Source: JBIOHP01 sp044449065
GTDB lineage: Bacteria > Bacteroidota > Ignavibacteria > UBA10030 > SZUA-254
Assembly (NCBI GenBank): GCA_044449065.1
Contig: JBIOHP010000010.1
Location: forward strand, 1-64,000
Length of the DNA stretch: 64,000 bases
Direction: 5' to 3'
The position numbers and the translations under genes are program-made. Each line of letters begins with the position of its first letter. The first letter of the stretch is position 1. The notes below the pieces were generated by a model that did no database searches, was not told where the DNA came from, and saw only the letters and a list, made by a program, of their open reading frames with translations. Shown here in pieces: positions 1 to 7,079 of the stretch.

Positions 1-141
1 AGGGAGTTCAGCGAGCTTGAAAATCAATTTGATATTTTACGAGGCGTAGCTATTAAAGGAAATCAAATCGTCATTGCGGGGGAACGAAATTACGATGGTC
101 TACACAGATATGGAGTAGTCTACCGGGGAAGGAGGTTTTAA
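1..141 (+). CDS. C-terminal fragment of a beta-propeller lipoprotein paralogue (partial, 5' end outside window)
   Basis: The frame is open from base 1 to the TAA at 139-141, giving 46 residues. The segment GNQIVIAGERNYDGLHRYG aligns with the last blade of the next two genes (GNLIIAVGEDNPLAAVAIG in the 247-1605 gene), and it ends in GRRF much as the third gene ends in GRRN. It is therefore probably the tail of a third member of the tandem family. The final codons double as a strong Shine-Dalgarno sequence (GGAAGGAGG), and the stop codon overlaps an ATG at 141. The function of the complete protein cannot be judged from this piece. Confidence 0.7.
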   Translation, partial: REFSELENQFDILRGVAIKGNQIVIAGERNYDGLHRYGVVYRGRRF

Positions 142-167
142 TGAAATCACCGTCTGAAATAAAATAA
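141..167 (+). other. Possible 8-codon micro-ORF after a strong ribosome-binding site
   Basis: ATG at 141 overlaps the upstream stop (TAATG) and sits 5 bases after GGAAGGAGG. It encodes MKSPSEIK and stops at 165-167, immediately before the 170-198 hairpin. The equivalent place after the third gene has only ATG-ATT-TGA (3101-3109), and the second has none. It may be a translated leader, a re-initiation site or the relic of a lost gene. Translation is not shown by the sequence. Confidence 0.25.
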
Positions 168-169
168 AT

Positions 170-198
170 CCGTCCCGGCGTTTGAGCCGCCGGAACGG
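170..198 (+). repeat. Intergenic hairpin, copy 1 of 3
   Basis: The 11-base arms CCGTCCCGGCG and CGCCGGAACGG flank a 7-base loop, with one mismatch. No T-run follows, so it is not a classical terminator. The next bases, CAACGGCAAACAA, are shared with the other copies (1649-1677, 3130-3158). It lies in the 5' leader of the 247-1605 gene and could be a processing or leader element. Confidence 0.7.
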
Positions 199-246
199 CA
201 ACGGCAAACAATATTTATTAGGCAACGAAAATTAAAAAAATTACTT

Positions 247-1605
247 ATGACATTATTATCGAGAAATAACAAAATGACATTCTCCTGTGCAGCAGTGCTA
301 ATTGCGATGTTGCTGCTCTTGCCCTCCTGCCACCACAGCGATGAACCGCCGGTGCAGCCAAAAACAACCATGCAGCTCACAGCAACAGATACCGGAGTAG
401 TTTATGCGCGTCTGCGCGTGCAGGTTACATACACAAATATTGCATATTCGCTCATGATAAAACGGGATAGCTCTTCCATATTCACTTCTCCGCAATCCTT
501 AACCGATACCACAGTTGTTGATACCGCCCTGCTCCCCAAACATACCTACAATTATAAAGCGTATGCGTTAGCCAACGGCCGTGCAATTGATTCCAGCGGA
601 CAGCTCGCAATAACGACGATGGATACCACCAGCCACAATATAATCTGGCAAATGTACACCCTCGGCGATGGAAATTCGAGCATCCTAAAGGATGTATGCA
701 TTGTCAACGATACCTGCGTGTGGGCTGTGGGAGAAATTAGTTTGAGAGATTCCACAGGTCAATGGGATACCAAACCCTATGGGGCTGCATATTGGAACGG
801 GTCAAAATGGTCTTTAATTAAAGTGCCCTATCATGATTATGGCACAACAATAACCTACCCAGGTCCCTTACGAGCCGTTTTTGCATTTAATTCTACATCT
901 GTTTATGTGGCATCATACGCCAACTTACTAAAGTGGGATGGAAATTCCTGGCAAGAAAAAGCATTTGTGATGACAGGGATACCGTTTAATGGACAGATAA
1001 ATAAGATCTGGGGAATTAATGAACATCAGATTTATATGGTTGGTAACAGCGGGGCGATATTTTATTACAATGGAGCAAGTGTAATACCGCTCCAAAGCGG
1101 CACAACTTTAGACATTCAAGATATTTGGGGCGCTCAGGATAAAAATGGCAACTGGGAAATCCTCGCCGCTGCAGGCAATTACTACATCAGCAACGAGCGA
1201 AAAATCCTGAGCATTAAAGGCACAACGGTTATTGCGTTATCCGATAGCGGAATAAATTGGGCGTTGAGTAGTGTGTGGTTCAAACCGGGGAAACAATATT
1301 GGATGGTCGGAACAGGTTTGTGGGAGAAAAATTATTCATTAAATTCATCCCTATGGAAAGGTGGACCAAACATCATCACAACATTTACAACAAATAGAAT
1401 TCGAGCTACCGATATTAATGATATTTTTATTTGTGGATCTTTCGGCGATCTGGTTCATTTCAATGGAGTTTCGTGGCACAGTTACTATGAACAAACGCAA
1501 CTCTATGATGGCGCATTCTATTCAATTGTCTTGAATGGGAATTTAATTATCGCCGTCGGAGAAGATAATCCATTGGCTGCAGTTGCAATTGGAAAATGGA
1601 ATTGA
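247..1605 (+). CDS. Beta-propeller surface lipoprotein, family of unknown function
   Basis: This is a 452-residue protein with a lipoprotein signal peptide: basic RNNK, a hydrophobic stretch, then LLPSC with the lipidated Cys at about 28. Residues 40-125 resemble a fibronectin-III-like sandwich and precede a domain of repeated blades (VGNSGAIFYYNG, VCGSFGDLVHFNG-like, each ending near W), typical of Kelch/WD-type propellers. The paralogue at 1724-3088 is close over its whole length. The start at 247 is chosen because the basic residues lie before the inner Met at 274, and they are conserved in the paralogue. The stop TGA overlaps AAAGGAGGTGA. It probably displays a binding domain at the cell surface; the ligand is unknown. 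Confidence 0.75.
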   Translation: MTLLSRNNKMTFSCAAVLIAMLLLLPSCHHSDEPPVQPKTTMQLTATDTGVVYARLRVQVTYTNIAYSLMIKRDSSSIFTSPQSLTDTTVVDTALLPKHTYNYKAYALANGRAIDSSGQLAITTMDTTSHNIIWQMYTLGDGNSSILKDVCIVNDTCVWAVGEISLRDSTGQWDTKPYGAAYWNGSKWSLIKVPYHDYGTTITYPGPLRAVFAFNSTSVYVASYANLLKWDGNSWQEKAFVMTGIPFNGQINKIWGINEHQIYMVGNSGAIFYYNGASVIPLQSGTTLDIQDIWGAQDKNGNWEILAAAGNYYISNERKILSIKGTTVIALSDSGINWALSSVWFKPGKQYWMVGTGLWEKNYSLNSSLWKGGPNIITTFTTNRIRATDINDIFICGSFGDLVHFNGVSWHSYYEQTQLYDGAFYSIVLNGNLIIAVGEDNPLAAVAIGKWN

Positions 1606-1615
1606 AAGGAGGTGA
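1603..1615 (+). promoter_or_regulatory. Shine-Dalgarno-like sequence overlapping a stop codon
   Basis: TGAAAGGAGGTGA contains the stop codon of the upstream gene and an 11-base stretch fully complementary to the usual anti-Shine-Dalgarno end of 16S rRNA. No start codon with a meaningful ORF follows: GTG-AGA-TAG is the only nearby candidate. The same sequence occurs at 3086-3098. Its role is unknown. Confidence 0.5.
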
Positions 1616-1648
1616 GATAGACAAATAATTCTAAGCCGTTAAAATAGA

Positions 1649-1677
1649 CCGTCCCGATGCTTACGACACCGGGACGG
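1649..1677 (+). repeat. Intergenic hairpin, copy 2 of 3
   Basis: The arms CCGTCCCGATG and CACCGGGACGG flank a 7-base loop, with one mismatch. Arm bases differ from copies 1 and 3 but pairing is kept, so the fold rather than the sequence appears conserved. It is followed by CAATTGCAAACAA, close to the CAACGGCAAACAA after the other copies. Confidence 0.7.
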
Positions 1678-1723
1678 CAATTGCAAACAAAATTTATAAA
1701 TAACGAAAACAAAAATATTGATT

Positions 1724-3088
1724 ATGACATTAATAACGAGAAATAACAAAATGACTTTCTCCTATGCAGCGGTGCTAACCGCACTGTTGTTGCTCTTGCC
1801 TTCTTGCCACCACTCTGATGAGCCGCCGGTGCAGCCAAAGGCGACTGTGCAGATTACCGCTGTTGATACCGGCGTGGTTTATGCGCGGATACGGGTGCTG
1901 GTTACTAATACAAACACAGCGTACTCTCTTACGCTAAAACGGGATAGCGGCTCCATCTTTTCTTCTCCACAATCGTTGACGGATACCATTGTTCTTGATA
2001 CCGCGTTGCTCCCCAAACACACCTACAATTATAAAGCGTATGCCATTGCCAACGGGCATGCAATTGATTCCAGCGGGCAGCTTACGGTAACGACGATGGA
2101 TACCACAAGCCACAACATAACCTGGCAAATGTACACCCTTGGCGATGGAGCTTCAAGTCTCCTTTCTGATGTTGCTATCATCAATGATACATGCGTCTAT
2201 GCTGTTGGAGAAATTAGGGTAAAGGATTCAACCGGTAATTGGATTAATCCGCCGTATAATATTGCGAGATGGGATGGCAAGAAATGGAACTTATCGACGT
2301 TAAAATTTAAATGCCGGTTGTTATATCCTAACTCTAATTGCAGCGACACAACCATGAGTTACGCTCCCGCCACCTCGATTTTCGCGACGGGATTAAACAA
2401 TATTTGGATTACAGCTGGTACTGTTCATTATTTTGATGGAGTAAAATGGTATGAAGACGCCGGTAATGGCGCTGGAGGTGCATATAAAATATGGGGCAAT
2501 AGTCCCACGAATATGTATTTTGTTGGTTATCAGGGATCGATCATTCACTTTGATGGTTACACTTATCAAAAGATCCAAAGCGGCACAACATTAGATATTC
2601 AGGATATTTGGGGCGCGCAGGATAATAATGGCAACTGGGAAATCCTTGCCGCCGCAGGCAATTTTTATGTAAGCCGAGAAACGAAAATTCTTAGCATTAG
2701 AGGCACTACAGTGACTGCATTATCGGATAGCGGAATAAACTGGGCTTTAAATAGCGTGTGGTTCAAACCGGGGAAACAATATTGGGCAGCAGGCGCCGGA
2801 ATCTGGAATAAAAATTATTCCTTAGATTCTCCATTCTGGATAGGAGGAGCGAATATTATTACCAACTATACCACAAATAGAGTAAGGGGTAATAATATCA
2901 ACGATATTTTTCTTTGTGGATCATTTGGAGATGTCGTTCATTTCAACGGGGTTTCGTGGAAGTCCTACGATTCACAAACATATTTGCCAAACGGTTACTA
3001 TCATTCTATTGACGTGTCAAATAACATTATTATTGCGGTGGGAGATAATAATCCGTTGGCTGTAATCTCAATCGGGAGAAGAAATTGA
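1724..3088 (+). CDS. Beta-propeller surface lipoprotein, tandem paralogue
   Basis: This 454-residue protein is paralogous to the 247-1605 product, with high identity in residues 1-125 and in the C-terminal blades and more divergence in the middle (about 150-280). The lipoprotein signal ends in LLPSC (Cys at about 28). The propeller-type blades include YFVGYQGSIIHFDG and FLCGSFGDVVHFNG. I take ATG 1724 as the start because the sequence from there (MTLITRNNK) matches the first gene; a TTG six bases upstream is less likely. The divergent central blades between conserved ends suggest the exposed binding face varies between copies. Confidence 0.75.
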   Translation: MTLITRNNKMTFSYAAVLTALLLLLPSCHHSDEPPVQPKATVQITAVDTGVVYARIRVLVTNTNTAYSLTLKRDSGSIFSSPQSLTDTIVLDTALLPKHTYNYKAYAIANGHAIDSSGQLTVTTMDTTSHNITWQMYTLGDGASSLLSDVAIINDTCVYAVGEIRVKDSTGNWINPPYNIARWDGKKWNLSTLKFKCRLLYPNSNCSDTTMSYAPATSIFATGLNNIWITAGTVHYFDGVKWYEDAGNGAGGAYKIWGNSPTNMYFVGYQGSIIHFDGYTYQKIQSGTTLDIQDIWGAQDNNGNWEILAAAGNFYVSRETKILSIRGTTVTALSDSGINWALNSVWFKPGKQYWAAGAGIWNKNYSLDSPFWIGGANIITNYTTNRVRGNNINDIFLCGSFGDVVHFNGVSWKSYDSQTYLPNGYYHSIDVSNNIIIAVGDNNPLAVISIGRRN

Positions 3089-3109
3089 AAGGAGGTGAAT
3101 ATGATTTGA
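3086..3109 (+). promoter_or_regulatory. Shine-Dalgarno-like sequence overlapping a stop codon, with a two-codon ORF
   Basis: TGAAAGGAGGTGA at 3086-3098 repeats the arrangement at 1603-1615. Here an ATG follows at 3101, but the frame closes after one more codon (ATG-ATT-TGA). The element precedes hairpin copy 3 by about 20 bases. Confidence 0.45.
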
Positions 3110-3129
3110 TATGACAACCGATAAATAGA

Positions 3130-3158
3130 CCGTTCCGGCGATACCAGCGCCGGAACGG
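3130..3158 (+). repeat. Intergenic hairpin, copy 3 of 3 (perfect stem)
   Basis: CCGTTCCGGCG and CGCCGGAACGG form a perfect 11-base stem with a 7-base loop (ATACCAG). It is followed by CAACGGCAAACAA, as in copy 1. No paralogue follows this copy, so the module marks gene ends of this family rather than only gene starts. Confidence 0.75.
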
Positions 3159-3199
3159 CAACGGCAAACAAATTGGCGCTGCTATTATCCGAAAATACG

Positions 3200-3249
3200 G
3201 GCAGGGCTTTGAAATACCTTTAATAAAGAGGTCTTTCAATCGCCCTGCC
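3200..3249 (+). repeat. Long imperfect hairpin upstream of the 1090-residue T9SS gene
   Basis: GGCAGGGC at the left pairs with GCCCTGCC at the right, and inside it TTGAAATACCT pairs with AGGTCTTTCAA with one mismatch. It ends about 90 bases before the ATG at 3340 and lacks a following T-run. It could be a terminator for the lipoprotein array, a 5' leader structure, or a mobile repeat. Confidence 0.45.
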
Positions 3250-3339
3250 TGAACTACGGACTTCACCTTTCTGTTTGCTCTCTGGTAATCTAATCAAAAC
3301 TCACAATTTTATCAACATTTTAAAGAAAGAGAGTTTTAT

Positions 3340-6300
3340 ATGAATACCAAGACGTTATTTATAACGATAATGCTCGTCTTTTCGTTTCTATCGATAAGCA
3401 CGGCACAGATACTCGGGTTTTATGGACCCGACACAAGTCAATACCGCCGCTTATTCATTGATACCGATCCTCCAACAGGTAGTATGCGTCCAATCAATTC
3501 ATCGTCTCCTCTCGGGTGGGGTGGCGAGGGACAATATAGATTTAGAGATGTGTATCAGTGGTCTCTACCGGATAGCGTATTTCCCGTTAACTCAATTATC
3601 GATACTGTTGAAATAATTGGCGCAGTCACGACTGTGCTTGGGGATTCCGTAGGATTTTATGATATCGGCGTGGATCTGATCAACCCTGATGGCAATACGG
3701 TATGGAACAATTTTAACAGTACGAGGTATTTAAGTACTCAAGCTATTATAAATTCTGCGTTCGATGCTGTTTTTACGGCAGGTTCGAGTTTTTGCGCAGC
3801 AGTTCAAAATGCGCTCTCGCAACAAAAGTTTATTATGGGCGTGAAGGGATGTGAATGGTGCTCTCCATCTCGAACCATTTATCATGGATCTGTAAAAATT
3901 CGAATCGTATTCACAAGACCAAGCGTTTCAACGATAGTAAATCAATTGTCAAGTACAAGTCAAAATGTCGATAGTATCGGACATTGGGAAAATGGTTCGT
4001 TCCACAGATATCCTGTCCCCCAACCTTTTACATTCGGAGTCGGGACAAACGAAGTTCTGCAATCTGCGCAGAAACTTATTAACGGCGAGAAATATAATAA
4101 CTGGAATGGTATTGCCGATGTGACTAATCATCATGTGTTTTTAATTAATTCAAGTACTACGACTTTAAATGCTTATTTGCAACCTGCAACCTCTGGCATT
4201 GTCATCAAAAATGATCTTCTTGAAATGCCCGGAACAGGCGGCGGCACGGTTAATTTTCAAGACCCCTGGCTTGTGGATCAAACGGATTCAGCTTTCTACC
4301 AGGCGCCTTATGGTTTCAGGAACTTAGGGATGAACGCGCCGTTTAAGTCAGAAACTTCTCCCTTTACTATCACAACGGGCTCGAAGTATAAGGGTGTGTT
4401 TTTAAATCAATCATATTATTCTAATCAACAACACCCATATTATTCACTTCAAGCGTCATTAAACCAAACTGTTGGTGGTTATCCAGCCGCTTTTATCGGT
4501 TGGATATCAAGCGGCGCGAATATTACCAACCCGTATAATACCACAACTCCCGTCGTGTTTAACAACGCAAGCGATGTTGTTACAGCACTTTATAAGATGT
4601 CGTTAAAATCCATGACAGCTTATGCATTTGGCTCCAACAGCCAGTCCTCCAACTCCCAGCAAAAATTTGTGGATGACGGCAACGGGTCGCTAACTCTTGC
4701 CTACGAAAGCGCCGGTACGCCGTATTATACCTATTCACAGAATAGCGGATCGACATGGAATAACGAACAATTATTTGAGCCGGGCGTTATCTCGAACTTC
4801 AATACCATAATCCGCAGTCCCTCGCTGTTTATCGAACCCTACTCCGGTTATGCAGCCGCCGTGTGGGAGCGGGTGGATCAATCCGGCTCCACCTGGACGC
4901 ACTCGCTTAAATATAATAGGTTGAATGTTCCCTTGAACCCGTTGGTGATATCGGGATTCAATACCTCCGCAGATCAACCGGCAACGCCGGCGGCGGTATC
5001 CAACACGCCTGATAATTTTATTTTCACGGCATGGAGAGACGCCGCAAGCATTAACTATGCCCTGGGAAGGTCGAGATATGGAGATTGGGATTATCTATCA
5101 GTCGGGAACGTCGCGAGTTCATCCACCGCCGTAAATCCCGCCGTGGCATGCAATACCGCCTCGCAAACCGTCGATACGGTATGCGCGGCATGGGAAGAGC
5201 CGGGCAGTGGCGGAGGCATCCTCTGGAAAAGAGGAACATTTAACCAAGGCACGACTACCATTAGCTGGAGCGGTCCATACTCAGTTTTTACTAATTCCGG
5301 ATCCGCCGTCTATAGTAAACCTGCAATCCTCTACGCTCCCGGCACATCGTCGTATGCCGCTCTTTATGTCGCCTGCGAATATACTAACGGCACGCAGAGC
5401 GGTGTGAAAATTTACTCTCTTACACCAAGATCATTTTCGTACAACTGGACCCAGCAATTTTTAGTAAGCTGCCCCGGCGGGACCGCGTCAGGTATCTCCC
5501 TCCGCGCAGATGGCGCTGATTTAACTTTAACCTGGTATGTATCCGGCGTTGGGTTGGTTGGCGCGCGGTATATCAACGGTAGCTGGAGCGATCAGTATGT
5601 GATCAATTCCTACGCAGTGGGGCGCGGCGTATTATTAAACTCACCGAATCCCGGCAGCTCCAACCGCAAATATATGTCGATTTCCGGTCCCGCGGCGCCG
5701 TATACAATATCGCCAAACCCGATTGCGATGCCCGATCCGTCGGCGCCGGCTGCTCCGGCATTATCATCGCCGGCAAATAATGCAACACTCACAACAAACG
5801 GCGTTACGGTATCGTGGGTCTGCTCATACCCTGCCACCGGTTACAAGCTGCAATATGCCACCAATTCTTCGTTCACGGATTCCACCAACGTGAACACCGC
5901 GTCAAATAGCAGCAATTTAAGTCTTCTGGACGGTACATACTACTGGCGTGTACAACCATCGGGCGGAAACGGGATAGGTTCCTGGTCTGCGGCGTGGCAG
6001 TTCACCGTCAGTTTATCGCAAAATGTTGGCTTGTCGGTATTCCGTTCAAAGAATCCCGATCTTGGCGGGGTCTATCATCCCACGCTGCAATGGAGCGGCG
6101 GCACATCGCCCTTTACAATCTGGAAATCGGATGATACGCCCGACGCCCTCCATGCGATCGTTGGAAATTGGAGCAGCAATACATTTACCGATAACACTGT
6201 TCCAATGAGCAATTATGACAACACCGGTATCATGGAATATTATAAAGTCACCTGGAACGGCGGTAAATCGAATGTCGGAGGAATCCAATCAGGCGTGGTG

Positions 6301-6612
6301 GGTATGGATAAAGCTGTAATTGCAAAACCGAAATACACTTCGGTTGCTACGAACTATCCAAATCCGTTCAATCCCTCAACAACATTTGAGTACCAGCTAT
6401 CGACCCCCGGCTACGTGAACATGACGCTGTTTAACTCTCTCGGTCAGGAAGTCAAGAAACTTGTTGACGAACAAAAGAATGAAGGATACTATAACGTCAG
6501 GTGGGACGCTAGCAGCCAATCAAGCGGCATTTATTTTGTCCGGGTGAGGATAACGGATAATTCCGGCAAAGCGATCTACCAGGATTTGAAGAAGGTGCTC
6601 TTAGTAAAGTGA
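3340..6612 (+). CDS. Large secreted T9SS cargo protein with sialidase-like and Fn3 regions
   Basis: This 1090-residue protein has a clear Sec signal peptide (Met-1 to about Ala-22, ending STA before Gln). A region at about 440-780 has repeated short strands of the BNR/sialidase kind (for example QNSGSTWNNEQLF). An Fn3-like domain follows at about 795-885 (PAAPALSSPANNATL, GTYYWRVQPSG). The last 90 residues are a type A T9SS sorting domain with NYPNPFNPS, a VRWDASSQSSGIYFVRV-type core and a KKVLLVK end. RBS AAAGAAAGAG lies upstream of ATG 3340. It is exported through the outer membrane by the T9SS and probably anchored or released at the surface. No catalytic residues were recognised. Confidence 0.85.
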   Translation: MNTKTLFITIMLVFSFLSISTAQILGFYGPDTSQYRRLFIDTDPPTGSMRPINSSSPLGWGGEGQYRFRDVYQWSLPDSVFPVNSIIDTVEIIGAVTTVLGDSVGFYDIGVDLINPDGNTVWNNFNSTRYLSTQAIINSAFDAVFTAGSSFCAAVQNALSQQKFIMGVKGCEWCSPSRTIYHGSVKIRIVFTRPSVSTIVNQLSSTSQNVDSIGHWENGSFHRYPVPQPFTFGVGTNEVLQSAQKLINGEKYNNWNGIADVTNHHVFLINSSTTTLNAYLQPATSGIVIKNDLLEMPGTGGGTVNFQDPWLVDQTDSAFYQAPYGFRNLGMNAPFKSETSPFTITTGSKYKGVFLNQSYYSNQQHPYYSLQASLNQTVGGYPAAFIGWISSGANITNPYNTTTPVVFNNASDVVTALYKMSLKSMTAYAFGSNSQSSNSQQKFVDDGNGSLTLAYESAGTPYYTYSQNSGSTWNNEQLFEPGVISNFNTIIRSPSLFIEPYSGYAAAVWERVDQSGSTWTHSLKYNRLNVPLNPLVISGFNTSADQPATPAAVSNTPDNFIFTAWRDAASINYALGRSRYGDWDYLSVGNVASSSTAVNPAVACNTASQTVDTVCAAWEEPGSGGGILWKRGTFNQGTTTISWSGPYSVFTNSGSAVYSKPAILYAPGTSSYAALYVACEYTNGTQSGVKIYSLTPRSFSYNWTQQFLVSCPGGTASGISLRADGADLTLTWYVSGVGLVGARYINGSWSDQYVINSYAVGRGVLLNSPNPGSSNRKYMSISGPAAPYTISPNPIAMPDPSAPAAPALSSPANNATLTTNGVTVSWVCSYPATGYKLQYATNSSFTDSTNVNTASNSSNLSLLDGTYYWRVQPSGGNGIGSWSAAWQFTVSLSQNVGLSVFRSKNPDLGGVYHPTLQWSGGTSPFTIWKSDDTPDALHAIVGNWSSNTFTDNTVPMSNYDNTGIMEYYKVTWNGGKSNVGGIQSGVVGMDKAVIAKPKYTSVATNYPNPFNPSTTFEYQLSTPGYVNMTLFNSLGQEVKKLVDEQKNEGYYNVRWDASSQSSGIYFVRVRITDNSGKAIYQDLKKVLLVK

Positions 6613-6652
6613 TGGAGGGTTGTTCATAAGAACATATTTTTTGGTTGAGTCA

Positions 6653-6671
6653 TGCTGAACTTGGTTCAGCA
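6653..6671. repeat. Dispersed palindrome, GAACTTG family
   Basis: TGCTGAAC-TTG-GTTCAGCA forms a perfect 8-base stem, preceded by GAGTCA and followed by TCT. It is related to 38209-38229 and 48302-48322, which keep the central GAACTTG(G/T)TTC but change the outer stem bases in a compensating way. Confidence 0.7.
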
Positions 6672-6693
6672 TCTGTTTTCACCAATTTATTAG

Positions 6694-6714
6694 ATCCCGA
6701 AACAAGTTCGGGAT
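6694..6714. repeat. Dispersed palindrome, inverted copy of the GAACTTG family
   Basis: ATCCCGAA-ACAAG-TTCGGGAT forms a perfect 8-base stem. Read on the minus strand it gives TCATCCCGAACTTGTTTCGG, essentially the 48302-48322 copy. With 6653-6671 it forms a tail-to-tail pair, as is common for REP-type elements. Confidence 0.7.
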
Positions 6715-6760
6715 GACTAATTATTCTATTGATCAATCTGAAGTAATATAATTAGTGATA

Positions 6761-6804
6761 ATAAAACCCTGCACTCTCCACAGAAGGGGATTGCAGGGTT
6801 TTAT
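6761..6804. terminator. Rho-independent terminator after the T9SS gene
   Basis: ATAAAACCCTGCA and TGCAGGGTTTTAT form a 13-base perfect stem around an 18-base loop. The stem ends in a T-rich stretch on the plus strand and an A-rich stretch before it, so it could work in both directions. It ends transcription of the 3340-6612 gene before the tRNA-Leu promoter. Confidence 0.75.
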
Positions 6805-6839
6805 ATTCAAAACTGACTGCCTGAAAAACTCCCCTATTC

Positions 6840-6868
6840 TTGTAACTCCCCCTAAAAAGCGTTATATT
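6840..6868 (+). promoter_or_regulatory. Sigma-70-type promoter for tRNA-Leu (and probably tig-clpP-clpX)
   Basis: TTGTAA (6840-6845), a 17-base spacer and TATATT (6863-6868), followed by AACAGG. Transcription should begin about 6875, 20 bases before the tRNA. The tRNA-Val promoter at 23390-23418 has the same layout and the same TATATTAAC box. Confidence 0.55.
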
Positions 6869-6894
6869 AACAGGTTAACGATAGATGACTGTAC

Positions 6895-6978
6895 GGGTGG
6901 ATGGCGGAATTGGCATACGCGCTAGACTTAGGATCTAGTGGGATAACTCCCGTGGGGGTTCAAGTCCCCCTCTACCCA
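6895..6978 (+). tRNA. tRNA-Leu (anticodon TAG)
   Basis: The acceptor arms GGGTGGA and TCTACCC pair with one G-U. The anticodon stem CTAGA/TCTAG encloses the loop CTTAGGA-like segment with anticodon TAG, the variable arm is long as expected for class II tRNA, and the T-loop reads TTCAAGT. Position 73 is A, the correct discriminator for Leu. The CCA end is not encoded. Only about 100 bases separate it from the trigger factor start, so the two may be co-transcribed. Confidence 0.92.
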
Positions 6979-7079
6979 CATTGCCCCCATAATGATCCAT
7001 GTCAAAAACGCCGGAACGGACAACCCCGCCGGCTTACAGTCAGAACGATTTAAATTATATAGAAGAAAGGTATATATTT

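Noticed and set aside
170..198. Array hairpins as rho-independent terminators
   Set aside because: None of the three copies is followed by a T-run; they are followed by the conserved CAACGGCAAACAA-type sequence instead.
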